From Colwellia chukchiensis (GTDB taxonomy: Bacteria; Pseudomonadota; Gammaproteobacteria; Enterobacterales; Alteromonadaceae), in the NCBI RefSeq assembly GCF_002104455.1, contig NZ_NBOC01000007.1, positions 1 through 64,000 on the forward strand: a stretch of DNA of 64,000 bases. Direction: 5' to 3'. Of the stretch, positions 38,443-48,407 are shown one piece after another; the stretch's first letter is position 1, and every line of letters starts with the position of its first letter. Under the pieces are notes generated by a model. That model was not told the DNA's origin and made no database searches. It saw only the letters and a list, made by a program, of their open reading frames with translations. A program made the position numbers and the translations under genes.

Positions 38443-39897
38443 TTATTGAAAGTGTTTACTGGTTAACGTTAATACTTTTAAGGTATTTGTCGCACCAACT
38501 GTTTCCATCAGATCGCCATGGGTAAGAATCACCTTATCGCCAATGGATAACTCTGAGCGTTTGGCAACCAGTGTTAATACTTCAAGGGCTAACTTATCGT
38601 CGTTATCACAACGAGTAGAGTCATATGAAACTGGGTAAACACCACGATAAATTGCTGTTTTCGTTAGTGTTTTTTCATGGCGAGATAACGAGTAAATTGG
38701 CAAGCCAGAGGAAATACGCGACATTATTTTAGTGGTATGGCCGGACTCAGTTAGGGCAATTATCGCTTTTACACCGTCTAAATGGTTTGCGGCATACATG
38801 GCTGACATGGCAATGGTTTCAGAGACTTCTTCAAATACCATTTCGACTCTATGTTTAGAGGTTGTGATTGAACGTTCATTCTCAGCACCACGACAAACGG
38901 CCGCCATGGCTTTAACAGTTTCAATTGGATATTTACCGGCTGCGGTTTCTGCTGATAGCATTACAGCGTCAGTGCCATCAAGTACCGCATTGGCAACATC
39001 CATCACCTCTGCACGAGTTGGCATGGGTTGCTCAATCATGGTTTCCATCATTTGCGTGGCCGTGATCACAACGCGATTTAACTGACGACTTCGGGCAATA
39101 ATATGCTTTTGCTTGCCCACCAGCGCCGCATCACCAATTTCAACGCCTAAATCGCCCCGTGCAACCATCACCACGTCTGAGGCAAGAATAATACCGTCAA
39201 GTACCTTGTCGTCGTTAACCGCTTCGGCACGTTCAATTTTTGATACTAAACGCGCATCACAACCGGCTTCTTGTGCTAACAAACGCGCCTCACGCATATC
39301 AGCGGCGTCACGCGGAAACGAGACAGCAAGAAAGTCGACATTAATCTTTGCCGCCAGTTTAATGTCGTCTTTGTCTTTGTCTGTTAAAGCAGGGGCGGTA
39401 AGGCCGCCACCTTGTCGATTGATACCCTTGTTATTGGACAGCGGTCCACCAACAGTAACTTCGGTAAATACCGATTCTGCTTTGATGTCAAGAACACGTA
39501 ATTGCACACGGCCATCGTCAAGTAATAAGATATCGCCGGGGCTGACGTCTTGTGGTAGTTTTTTATAATCGATACCGACTTTTTCTTGGTTACCTTCACC
39601 TTTTGCTAAATTGGCGTCGAGCTCGAACTTATCGCCAACCGCAAGTTGTATAGGGCCATCTTTAAAGGTTGAAATACGAATTTTTGGCCCTTGTAAATCA
39701 CCTAATATACCAACATAAATACCTAATTCTTTTGATAATTCTCGTACGGCGTTGACCCGTTCAATATGATCTTGATGGCTGCCGTGTGAGAAATTTAACC
39801 TAACCACATTGACGCCGGCGGCGAGTACTTGTTTTAATACGGATCTTTCATCAGTAGCAGGACCTAAGGTCGCGACTATTTTAGTTCTTCTAGGCAT
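38443..39897 (-). CDS. pyk: Pyruvate kinase
   Basis: Pyruvate kinase makes pyruvate and ATP from PEP. The 484-residue protein has [13 protein letters not shown] at the start, the [10 protein letters not shown] motif, catalytic lysine and metal ligands in [10 protein letters not shown], and [12 protein letters not shown]. The length fits PykA (type II) of gammaproteobacteria. It follows hexR by 36 bp on the same strand, so the two probably form a hexR-pyk operon under HexR control. Confidence 0.96.
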   Translation of the reverse strand: MPRRTKIVATLGPATDERSVLKQVLAAGVNVVRLNFSHGSHQDHIERVNAVRELSKELGIYVGILGDLQGPKIRISTFKDGPIQLAVGDKFELDANLAKGEGNQEKVGIDYKKLPQDVSPGDILLLDDGRVQLRVLDIKAESVFTEVTVGGPLSNNKGINRQGGGLTAPALTDKDKDDIKLAAKINVDFLAVSFPRDAADMREARLLAQEAGCDARLVSKIERAEAVNDDKVLDGIILASDVVMVARGDLGVEIGDAALVGKQKHIIARSRQLNRVVITATQMMETMIEQPMPTRAEVMDVANAVLDGTDAVMLSAETAAGKYPIETVKAMAAVCRGAENERSITTSKHRVEMVFEEVSETIAMSAMYAANHLDGVKAIIALTESGHTTKIMSRISSGLPIYSLSRHEKTLTKTAIYRGVYPVSYDSTRCDNDDKLALEVLTLVAKRSELSIGDKVILTHGDLMETVGATNTLKVLTLTSKHFQ

Positions 39898-39933
39898 GGT
39901 ATTCCTTAAATTTATTCAATATTTTGATGGCGA

Positions 39934-40782
39934 CTAATCTTTACGTTCAAAGCGTGAACTACGCAAACTGTCTTTAACTTTCTTTAAGTTATCTCTAAAT
40001 TTAGTACCTCGGCGTAACGTAAAGCCAGTGGCTAAGCAATCAATGAGCGTTAATTGTGCAATGCGAGATGCCATTGGCATATATAAGTCAGTATCTTCAG
40101 CGACATCAACCGAAAGCACGATATTACACTCTTTGGCTAATGGCGTTCCGGCGGTAGTGATGCCAATCACTGTGGCATCGTTTTCTCGCGCTAAACTCGC
40201 TACATCAACCAATGACTTGGTTCTGCCGGTATGTGATATCAATACCACCACGTCGCCTTGGCGGCTATTTATAGCACTCATACGTTGCATTAATATGTCA
40301 TCAAAATACACCACAGGAACATTAAAACGAAAAAATTTATTTTGCGCATCATGAGCAACAACGGCAGAGGCGCCTAAACCAAAAAATGAAATTTTGTTAG
40401 CTTGAGTCAGTAAATCGACGGAACGATTGATGGTAGCAGTGTCTAAACTTTTACGCGCTAATTCGAGATTAGCCATGGTTGACTCAAAAATCTTTGCGGT
40501 ATATTCATCCGCGGAATCGTTTTCGTCGACATGTCGATTTACGTACGGTGTACCATTGGCTAAACTTTGTGCTAAATGTAATTTAAAGTCAGGGTAACCC
40601 TTAGTGTCTAGCCGACGACAAAATCGATTGACTGTTGGCTCACTGATATTAGCTTGTTTCGCCAAGGCGGCGATACTGGCATGTATGACAGTGCTTGGTG
40701 ATGATAATATAACTTCTGCCACCTTACGTTCAGACTTGCTAAATGTATCTAACTCGTTGGCGATCTTTTCTAATATATTCAT
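39934..40782 (-). CDS. hexR: HexR, RpiR-family regulator of central carbon metabolism
   Basis: The 282-residue protein has an N-terminal RpiR-type helix-turn-helix (residues 1-75; ASIAALAKQANISEPTVNRFCRRL) and a C-terminal sugar isomerase (SIS) domain (about 120-260; FFGLGASAVVAHDA and VVVLISHTGRTKSLV). In Alteromonadales HexR senses 2-keto-3-deoxy-6-phosphogluconate and controls the Entner-Doudoroff genes and gluconeogenesis. It is divergent from zwf; two HexR palindromes lie in the shared 326-bp spacer. Confidence 0.95.
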   Translation of the reverse strand: MNILEKIANELDTFSKSERKVAEVILSSPSTVIHASIAALAKQANISEPTVNRFCRRLDTKGYPDFKLHLAQSLANGTPYVNRHVDENDSADEYTAKIFESTMANLELARKSLDTATINRSVDLLTQANKISFFGLGASAVVAHDAQNKFFRFNVPVVYFDDILMQRMSAINSRQGDVVVLISHTGRTKSLVDVASLARENDATVIGITTAGTPLAKECNIVLSVDVAEDTDLYMPMASRIAQLTLIDCLATGFTLRRGTKFRDNLKKVKDSLRSSRFERKD

Positions 40783-40995
40783 TACGTTTATGCCCTAGCG
40801 TGTACTTAATTGGTGTTTATTCAAAGGCCAATTAAATAATCTGTAATTTATTTTCTATTTTAATAACAGAAAATATGAAAATTTATTTCATATTTAACGC
40901 TAATATAAAACAAAAGCATCAAATATTGCAAACCTTTAATGAAATTTTGTCATACTCTGTGCTTGTAGCTATTATTTTTATTTAAAAGTGTTAAA

Positions 40996-41010
40996 TGTAG
41001 TAATATTACA
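40996..41010. promoter_or_regulatory. HexR operator 1 upstream of zwf
   Basis: TGTAGTAATATTACA matches the HexR consensus TGTARTWWWNYTACA at every position. It lies about 100 bp before the zwf ATG and 214 bp from the hexR start. Confidence 0.85.
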
Positions 41011-41056
41011 GAAAGTGCTTTACTGATGAGGCTATAGCAGCTAAATTAGTTGTAAA

Positions 41057-41071
41057 TGTAGTTTATTTACA
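41057..41071. promoter_or_regulatory. HexR operator 2 upstream of zwf
   Basis: TGTAGTTTATTTACA matches the HexR consensus fully and lies 37 bp before the zwf ATG. The centre-to-centre distance to operator 1 is 61 bp, close to six helical turns, so one HexR pair could bind both on the same face. Confidence 0.85.
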
Positions 41072-41108
41072 ATGAAAACTGATAACGAATTAATAGAGAA
41101 CCAATGCG

Positions 41109-42578
41109 ATGAAAAACGTGGATAACCAATTAGCAAGCGAAATTGTTATTTTTGGGGCGCTCGGCGACTTATCTCGTCGAAAGCTGCTGCCGTCTTTATA
41201 TCAATTGCAGCTTGCTGGTTTATTAAGTGACCAGACGCGAATTATCGCGGTTGCTCGCAATGACATGGCACTTAAAGAATTTAAACAATTAATTAAGGAC
41301 AGTTTGCAAGAGTTTATCGATGAAACACTCGATGCGCAGGTTGTAGCAAGCTTTCTTGAAAAATTGGTGTATCAACATCTAGATTTTAAAGATATAAAAG
41401 CCTATAAACAACTGGCTAAAACGTTGTCGTCAGGCCAAGGTGCACGACTTTATTATTATTCTACACCACCGGCCATATATGGCGATATCAGTGAAGGTTT
41501 ACAAGCATCAAATTTAATCAATGCAAACGATAGAGTGGTGATGGAAAAACCCATAGGGCACTGTCTTGAGTCTTCGAAAGTTATTAATGATCAAGTCTCA
41601 CGCTATTTCGCTGAAAATCAAATTTATCGTATTGATCATTATCTAGGCAAAGAAACTGTATTAAACCTATTGGTATTAAGGTTTGCCAACTCGTTATTTA
41701 CCAACAACTGGGATCGCAATAGCATAGATCATGTGCAAATAACGGTCGCCGAAAGCGTAGGTATTGAAGGGCGCTGGGGTTTTTATGATGAAGCCGGCCA
41801 AATGCGTGACATGGTTCAAAACCATTTACTACAAGTACTTTCGCTACTCGCCATGGAGCCGCCTGCCGAGTTGTGTGCTGATAGTGTGCGCGATGAAAAG
41901 CTTAAGGTTATTAAGGCATTAAAACCCATTACTCGACAGAATGTTAAAGATAAAACGGTTCGAGGCCAATACACAGATGGCTTTTTAAACGGTGTGCCTG
42001 TACCTGGCTACTTAAATGAAGAAGGGGCGAAAGCTAACAGCTCGACTGAAACTTTTGTTGCGATTAAAGCTGAGATTGATAACTGGCGTTGGGCGGGAGT
42101 ACCGTTTTATTTACGCACGGGTAAGCGTATGCCACAAAAGCAAAGTGAAATAGTGGTGCACTTTAAGCAACAAGCGCACAATATTTTCAGTGAAAGCTAT
42201 GCCGACTTACCTGCCAATAAACTCACCATACGTTTGCAACCGGATGAAGGTGTCGAGCTAGATATGATGAATAAAATTCCTGGCATTGCCTCACAAATGC
42301 AAATTCAAGAAAATAAACTCGATTTGAGTTTTTCTCAAGCATATGACAATCAACGGGTTGTTGATGCTTATGAACGCTTACTTTTAGAAGTGCTTAGAGG
42401 AGATCAGTCGTTATTTGTTCGCCGTGATGAAGTCGAGGCAGCTTGGCAATGGGCAGATAGCATTATTGACGCATGGCAATCAACAAATGAGGCTCCTAAA
42501 TCATACGCCGCTGGGTCTTGGGGCCCGGTTTCTTCAATTGCGCTGATCGCGCGTGATGACAGACAATGGGTAGAATAA
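41109..42578 (+). CDS. zwf: Glucose-6-phosphate 1-dehydrogenase
   Basis: Zwf oxidises glucose-6-phosphate to 6-phosphogluconolactone with NADP, feeding the Entner-Doudoroff pathway. The 489-residue protein has the nucleotide-binding IFGALGDLSRRKLLPSLY, the active-site RIDHYLGKETVLNL, and the substrate-binding PFYLRTGKRM. It heads the zwf-pgl-edd-glk-eda operon and its stop overlaps the pgl start by one base. Two HexR boxes lie upstream. Confidence 0.97.
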   Translation: MKNVDNQLASEIVIFGALGDLSRRKLLPSLYQLQLAGLLSDQTRIIAVARNDMALKEFKQLIKDSLQEFIDETLDAQVVASFLEKLVYQHLDFKDIKAYKQLAKTLSSGQGARLYYYSTPPAIYGDISEGLQASNLINANDRVVMEKPIGHCLESSKVINDQVSRYFAENQIYRIDHYLGKETVLNLLVLRFANSLFTNNWDRNSIDHVQITVAESVGIEGRWGFYDEAGQMRDMVQNHLLQVLSLLAMEPPAELCADSVRDEKLKVIKALKPITRQNVKDKTVRGQYTDGFLNGVPVPGYLNEEGAKANSSTETFVAIKAEIDNWRWAGVPFYLRTGKRMPQKQSEIVVHFKQQAHNIFSESYADLPANKLTIRLQPDEGVELDMMNKIPGIASQMQIQENKLDLSFSQAYDNQRVVDAYERLLLEVLRGDQSLFVRRDEVEAAWQWADSIIDAWQSTNEAPKSYAAGSWGPVSSIALIARDDRQWVE

Positions 42579-43270
42579 TGTATCAAATTAACGAATTTCA
42601 ACAACGCCATATATTAGATGCAGCATTAGCAGATCGAGTGGCAAACTTGCTCTTGGCTGCTGTTGCCGAAAAAGGCAAAGCCAGTATTGCTGTTTCTGGT
42701 GGCTCAACCCCGAAAGGTTTCTTTCAAGCTTTAGCAAAGAAAAAGCTGCCTTGGCATGCCATAACAGTTACCTTGGCAGACGAACGTTGGGTTAATATTG
42801 ACTCAAGTGCTAGCAATACCCAACTTGTTTATGAAAACTTATTACAAGATGAGGCGGCTGGCGCAACGTTTTTCCATTTAAAACAAGGGAAAACCTGCTG
42901 TGAGCAGACGTTATCAACATTAAACTTAGCTGCAGAGCGGACATTATTACCGTTAGATGTCGTTATTCTGGGGATGGGTGAAGATGGTCATACCGCATCG
43001 TTATTTCCCTGTAGTGATGAAATAGATCAGTGTCTGGCATTAGATAGTCCAGCACTAATCAAAGTAGAGCCAAAAACAGCGCCACATCAGCGCATTAGCT
43101 TTAGCTTTGCCGCGTTAGCTGCCAGTGCAAATGTCTTTTTACATATCAGTGGCGAAGCGAAAAAGCAGGTTTTAGCAACAGCCATTGCCGGCGAAGATAG
43201 TCGCGAAATGCCAATTCGAGCGTTTTTGCATGCGCCAAATGTGAATACACAAATTTATTGGGCGGAATAA
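42578..43270 (+). CDS. pgl: 6-phosphogluconolactonase
   Basis: Pgl opens 6-phosphogluconolactone to 6-phosphogluconate. The 230-residue protein (DevB/NagB-like fold) has ASIAVSGGSTPKGFFQAL, VTLADERWV and LGMGEDGHTASLFP, the family motifs. The ATG at 42578 overlaps the zwf stop (TAATG), and its own stop overlaps the edd start in the same way, so the three are translationally coupled. Confidence 0.95.
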   Translation: MYQINEFQQRHILDAALADRVANLLLAAVAEKGKASIAVSGGSTPKGFFQALAKKKLPWHAITVTLADERWVNIDSSASNTQLVYENLLQDEAAGATFFHLKQGKTCCEQTLSTLNLAAERTLLPLDVVILGMGEDGHTASLFPCSDEIDQCLALDSPALIKVEPKTAPHQRISFSFAALAASANVFLHISGEAKKQVLATAIAGEDSREMPIRAFLHAPNVNTQIYWAE

Positions 43271-45093
43271 TGATGAATAAGCAAATATTACAAATAACTC
43301 AGCGTATTATTAATCGAAGTAAAGACAGTCGGAGCGCGTATTTGGAGAAAATCGCGGCTGAAAAATCAACGACTGTGCATCGCGCAAGTTTGTCGTGTGG
43401 TAATTTAGCCCATGGTTTTGCGGCATGCGGTAAAGAAGATAAAGCCAGACTGCGTGGCGTAAATCATTCTGATATTGCCATTGTTTCATCCTATAACGAC
43501 ATGCTATCAGCGCACCAGCCCTATCATAGTTATCCGCAGATTATTAAAAATGCAATTAAAGAAACCGGTGGTGTTGCTCAATTTGCCGGTGGTGTGCCAG
43601 CGATGTGTGATGGTGTAACCCAGGGCCAACCGGGTATGGACTTAAGTTTAATGAGTCGTGACGTTATTGCTATGTCTACTGCGGTAGCACTTTCTCACAA
43701 CATGTTCGATGGCGCATTGATGTTAGGCATTTGCGATAAAATAGTGCCCGGCTTACTGATCGCAAGTATGACTTTTGGTCATTTACCCACGGTGTTTGTG
43801 CCTGCTGGGCCAATGCCATCTGGGCTACCCAATAAAGAAAAAGCACGGGTACGGCAACAATTTGCTCAAGGTGAAGTGGGTACTGAAGAACTGCTTGCTG
43901 CTGAGTCGGCGTCTTATCATAGTGCGGGTACTTGTACTTTTTTTGGCACAGCTAACTCTAACCAATTAGTGGTTGAGGTGATGGGCTTACATTTACCTGG
44001 CGCGTCTTTTGTAGCACCTAATACGCCATTGCGCGAAGCGCTAACAAAAGCAGCAGCACGGCAAGTGACTCGCTTAACACAGCAATCGGGTAATTATATG
44101 CCGATTGGTAAAATGATTGATGAGCGTTCCATTGTTAACGCTATTGTTGCACTGTTAGCAACTGGAGGCTCGACCAACTTAACCATGCACATCATCGCGT
44201 TTGCGAAAGCGGCAGGGATCATTATTAACTTTCAAGACTTTAATGATTTATCAGATGCTGTACCTTTATTAACGCGCATTTATCCGAATGGTCATGCCGA
44301 TATCAACCAATTTCAGCAAGCAGGTGGTATGGCATTATTGTTTAAAGAGCTTATTGATGCCGGTTTAGTGCATGAAGATGTAGAAACTATCTGTGGTCGC
44401 GGTTTACGTCGCTATACGCAGCAGCCAGTGCTAGAAAATGGCGAATTAAAATGGCTTGATGGTGCTACAAGCTCAGGTGATAGCGAAGTCATTGCCACTG
44501 TGGCAAAGCCGTTTAAAAATGATGGCGGCTTAAAAGTTATGAAAGGTAATTTAGGTACCTCGGTATTAAAAACATCGTCATTACGAGAAGGCAGCTTTGT
44601 TATCAAAGCGCCCGCGGTAGTGTTTGAAGATCAACACCAACTAGTCAGCGCGTTTCAAGCGGGTGAATTAGATAAAGATTTTATCGCTGTTGTACGTTTT
44701 CAAGGACCTAAAGCTCGAGGTATGCCTGAGTTGCATAAATTAACGCCACCGCTTGGGGTGTTACAAGACAAAGGTTTTAAAGTGGCCTTAGTCACAGACG
44801 GTCGTATGTCAGGGGCGTCAGGCAAAGTACCGGCAGCAATCCACTTATGTCCAGAGGCAGTTGATGGCGGTTTGATTGCAAAAATACAAAACGGTGACAT
44901 GTTATTACTTGATGGCGAAAGCGGCGAATTAAGCTTGTTAGTCGACGACGCAGAGTTAGCTGCTCGCCAAGCAGATACGTTTAATGTCAATGGACATCAT
45001 CAAGGCATGGGCCGAGAGCTTTTTGGCGTTATGCGCCGTAATTTAAGCTCAGCCGATACGGGTGCTTGTTCTTTATTTGATGATGGTCTTTAA
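43270..45093 (+). CDS. edd: Phosphogluconate dehydratase
   Basis: Edd dehydrates 6-phosphogluconate to KDPG, the first committed step of the Entner-Doudoroff pathway. The 607-residue IlvD/Edd protein has the iron-sulfur ligand cysteines in MCDGVTQGQPG and GICDKIVPG, and a third in AGTCTFFGTANSNQ. The C-terminal TDGRMSGASGKVPAAIH is also typical. The ATG at 43270 overlaps the pgl stop; a second ATG follows directly. Confidence 0.96.
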   Translation: MMNKQILQITQRIINRSKDSRSAYLEKIAAEKSTTVHRASLSCGNLAHGFAACGKEDKARLRGVNHSDIAIVSSYNDMLSAHQPYHSYPQIIKNAIKETGGVAQFAGGVPAMCDGVTQGQPGMDLSLMSRDVIAMSTAVALSHNMFDGALMLGICDKIVPGLLIASMTFGHLPTVFVPAGPMPSGLPNKEKARVRQQFAQGEVGTEELLAAESASYHSAGTCTFFGTANSNQLVVEVMGLHLPGASFVAPNTPLREALTKAAARQVTRLTQQSGNYMPIGKMIDERSIVNAIVALLATGGSTNLTMHIIAFAKAAGIIINFQDFNDLSDAVPLLTRIYPNGHADINQFQQAGGMALLFKELIDAGLVHEDVETICGRGLRRYTQQPVLENGELKWLDGATSSGDSEVIATVAKPFKNDGGLKVMKGNLGTSVLKTSSLREGSFVIKAPAVVFEDQHQLVSAFQAGELDKDFIAVVRFQGPKARGMPELHKLTPPLGVLQDKGFKVALVTDGRMSGASGKVPAAIHLCPEAVDGGLIAKIQNGDMLLLDGESGELSLLVDDAELAARQADTFNVNGHHQGMGRELFGVMRRNLSSADTGACSLFDDGL

Positions 45094-45106
45094 GGTTTAA
45101 CTCACC

Positions 45107-46123
45107 ATGGAATTTAATGAAATTAACCTAGTTGCGGATATTGGTGGCACCAATATGCGTGTGGCACAGGCTGATAACCAAGGTAATATCAGTAATATCA
45201 CCATTTATGCCTGTGCTGATTACGGCAGCTTGGCAGAAGTATTAACCGACTTTATGCAACGCCAGCAGTGGCATGGCAAGCAGGTTAATGCTTGCTTAGC
45301 GATTGCCTGTCCGGTGGATAAAGACTTGATTGTCATGACCAATTTACCTTGGCAATTTTCTCAGGCAGAGTTAAAAGCACAATTGCAGTTTAAACAATTA
45401 ATTTTGATCAATGACTTTACCGCCATTGCGCATGCGATACCGCAATTAACCGATGCTGAAAAAGTGCAAGTAGGTCAAGGTCGTGTCATCGATAATAAAC
45501 CGATTGCGATTTGTGGGCCAGGTACCGGGTTAGGGGTTGCAAGTTTAGTGGCCTGTCATGACGGTTGGCTAAGTTTAAGCGGTGAGGGCGGTCATGCTGA
45601 TTTTGCTCCTGTTGATCAACAAGAAATTAAAATTTTGCAGTTCTTGGCAGAAAAATATCACCGAGTATCTTATGAACAGTTGCTGTCAGGCTTAGGTATC
45701 GAGCAAATTTATCAAGCCTTAAGTGCGGATAAATCTGGTCAGGCAGTTTATTATTCAGCGCGAGAGATCACTGAAAAAGCCTTGTCGAAGCAATGTGAGC
45801 TTGCAGTAGCAACATTAAAACAATTTTGCCGCATTTTGGGTAGCTTTGCGGGCAATCTTGCCTTAACGCTTGGCAGCCATGGCGGCGTTTATATTGCAGG
45901 TGGTGTGGTGCCACGCTTTCTGGAATTTTTTGCCGACAGTGAGTTTAGAGAGCGCTTTGAAGCGAAAGGGCGCTTATCAAGCTTTAATCAACCCATTCCT
46001 ACATTTGTAGTCACGGCCGAGCAACCGGGTTTAGTAGGCGCTGCTGCTTATTTAAACCAGAGTATTGAAGAGCAAAAACAAACGATTATCGCCAATAATC
46101 TCACTCACACTATGACTAATTAA
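45107..46123 (+). CDS. glk: Glucokinase
   Basis: Glk phosphorylates glucose with ATP. The 338-residue protein is of the proteobacterial Glk family: phosphate-1 motif LVADIGGTNMRVA at the N-terminus, catalytic LILINDFTAIAHA, ICGPGTGLGVA, and GGVYIAGGVVPRF near the C-terminus. It is the fourth gene of the zwf operon, 13 bp after edd, so free glucose can enter the same pathway without a PTS. Confidence 0.94.
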   Translation: MEFNEINLVADIGGTNMRVAQADNQGNISNITIYACADYGSLAEVLTDFMQRQQWHGKQVNACLAIACPVDKDLIVMTNLPWQFSQAELKAQLQFKQLILINDFTAIAHAIPQLTDAEKVQVGQGRVIDNKPIAICGPGTGLGVASLVACHDGWLSLSGEGGHADFAPVDQQEIKILQFLAEKYHRVSYEQLLSGLGIEQIYQALSADKSGQAVYYSAREITEKALSKQCELAVATLKQFCRILGSFAGNLALTLGSHGGVYIAGGVVPRFLEFFADSEFRERFEAKGRLSSFNQPIPTFVVTAEQPGLVGAAAYLNQSIEEQKQTIIANNLTHTMTN

Positions 46124-46131
46124 GAGGCATT

Positions 46132-46779
46132 ATGACGTTTTCAAATAACTGGCAAATACAGCCAAAACAATTATTTGCGATGGGCCCGATAGTGCCTGTG
46201 TTGGTGATAAAAAATGTGCAAGATGCACTACCGATAGCAGAAGCGCTATTAGCTGCTGATGTAAAAGTTTTAGAAGTGACACTACGAACACCAGCCGCCT
46301 TAGAGGTGATTTCTACCATAGCAACACAATTACCTGAGGCCATAATTGGTGCTGGTACAGTAACAAATCGCGAGCTATTGCAAAATGCCTATGATGCCGG
46401 CGCACAATTTGCGATCAGTCCAGGCTTAACCACTGACTTACTACAAGCGGGTAAGTCAGGTAATTTAGCCTTGATCCCAGGCATTTCATCGATTTCTGAA
46501 TTAATGGTTGCTGCAGACCATGGCTATGATCACCTTAAGTTTTTCCCCGCTGAAGCTTCTGGTGGCGTGAAAGCACTACAGTCAATTGGTGGACCATTTC
46601 CCAACATAACATTTTGTCCAACCGGTGGTATTAATTTAAATAATATTCGTGATTATTTAGCACTAGCCAATGTGGCATGCTGTGGTGGCTCATGGTTTGT
46701 TTCTGATGACATTATTAAGCAACAGAATTGGCAAGAAATTACCCGCTTAGCGAAGCAAGTATTGACGCATGTAAAATAA
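46132..46779 (+). CDS. eda: KDPG / 2-keto-4-hydroxyglutarate aldolase
   Basis: Eda splits KDPG to pyruvate and glyceraldehyde-3-phosphate. The 215-residue class I aldolase has the catalytic glutamate in VLEVTLRTPAAL, the IGAGTV motif, and the Schiff-base lysine in HLKFFPAEASGG. It is the last gene of the operon, 8 bp after glk, and is followed by a terminator. HexR responds to its substrate. Confidence 0.96.
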   Translation: MTFSNNWQIQPKQLFAMGPIVPVLVIKNVQDALPIAEALLAADVKVLEVTLRTPAALEVISTIATQLPEAIIGAGTVTNRELLQNAYDAGAQFAISPGLTTDLLQAGKSGNLALIPGISSISELMVAADHGYDHLKFFPAEASGGVKALQSIGGPFPNITFCPTGGINLNNIRDYLALANVACCGGSWFVSDDIIKQQNWQEITRLAKQVLTHVK

Positions 46780-46833
46780 AAATCGAAAGAATAACCTTTA
46801 CTCAGTGACGCTTTTATTCAACAGACAATAATT

Positions 46834-46861
46834 ACCAGACTTTTGTCTGGTTTTTGTTTTA
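46834..46861 (+). terminator. Terminator of the zwf-eda operon
   Basis: ACCAGAC (46834-46840) pairs with GTCTGGT (46845-46851) across TTTT and is followed by TTTTGTTTT. It lies 55 bp past the eda stop. Confidence 0.8.
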
Positions 46862-47113
46862 ATGTTAGTAAGTTAATTAATCAATGCAGTAATGGTCAAA
46901 TGCCGCAAGCGTTACTTAAACAGCTGTTAATTATAAGTTACGCTCAAGGTTTGCCATTATCTTTGAGAATTCTTCACCATTGGTCGAGTGCTAATGGCTT
47001 AGTATATATCTAAATAGCAAGGCATAGCGCAGTGAATTTACGCATTAATTCGCAAGTTATAGCAATAAAAGCTGCGCAAGTTAGCTAGGGCGTGTTGCAG
47101 TTTTAATGCTCAT

Positions 47114-47142
47114 AAAAAACGCCAGCAAAGTGTGCTAGCGTT
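47114..47142 (-). terminator. gapA terminator
   Basis: On the minus strand AACGCTAGCA pairs with TGCTGGCGTT (one G-T pair) and runs into TTTTT. It lies about 28 bp past the gapA stop. Confidence 0.8.
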
Positions 47143-47169
47143 AATGATTTAATCCACTGTTTGTATTCT

Positions 47170-48177
<1,008 letters not shown>

Positions 48178-48191
48178 CTAAAAACAAATAA

Positions 48192-48206
48192 TGTAGTAAA
48201 ATTACA
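48192..48206. promoter_or_regulatory. HexR operator between gapA and gnd
   Basis: TGTAGTAAAATTACA matches the HexR consensus at all positions. It is 24 bp before the gapA start codon and about 200 bp from the gnd start. gapA is a known HexR target in related bacteria; an effect on gnd is possible. Confidence 0.85.
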
Positions 48207-48407
48207 CCATTTTACAGGAAATACAAGTAATAAATTGTCTGAGTACAATAATTGTTGATTTAATACTTGTTTTATTGCGTATTGTTACTAAAATACTGGC
48301 TATTAATTAACAGTCCTATAAAACTGTTAATTTACGCTTTTTTACAACTCAAAACTTGCCAGCAAAATTGGCAATCGAGTTTATCCCCTAAATTAATTGG
48401 AATTCTT

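Larger units (their letters stand above)
40783..41108. promoter_or_regulatory. hexR-zwf divergent promoter region
   Basis: This 326-bp AT-rich spacer serves hexR-pyk on one side and the zwf operon on the other. It contains two HexR palindromes (described separately), both nearer to zwf. No coding sequence or stable RNA structure is visible in the remainder. Confidence 0.7.
46780..47169. other. Intergenic region between converging eda and gapA
   Basis: This 390-bp gap holds a terminator for each converging gene (46834 and 47114). Between them (46862-47110) I see no coding sequence, repeat or RNA. Confidence 0.5.
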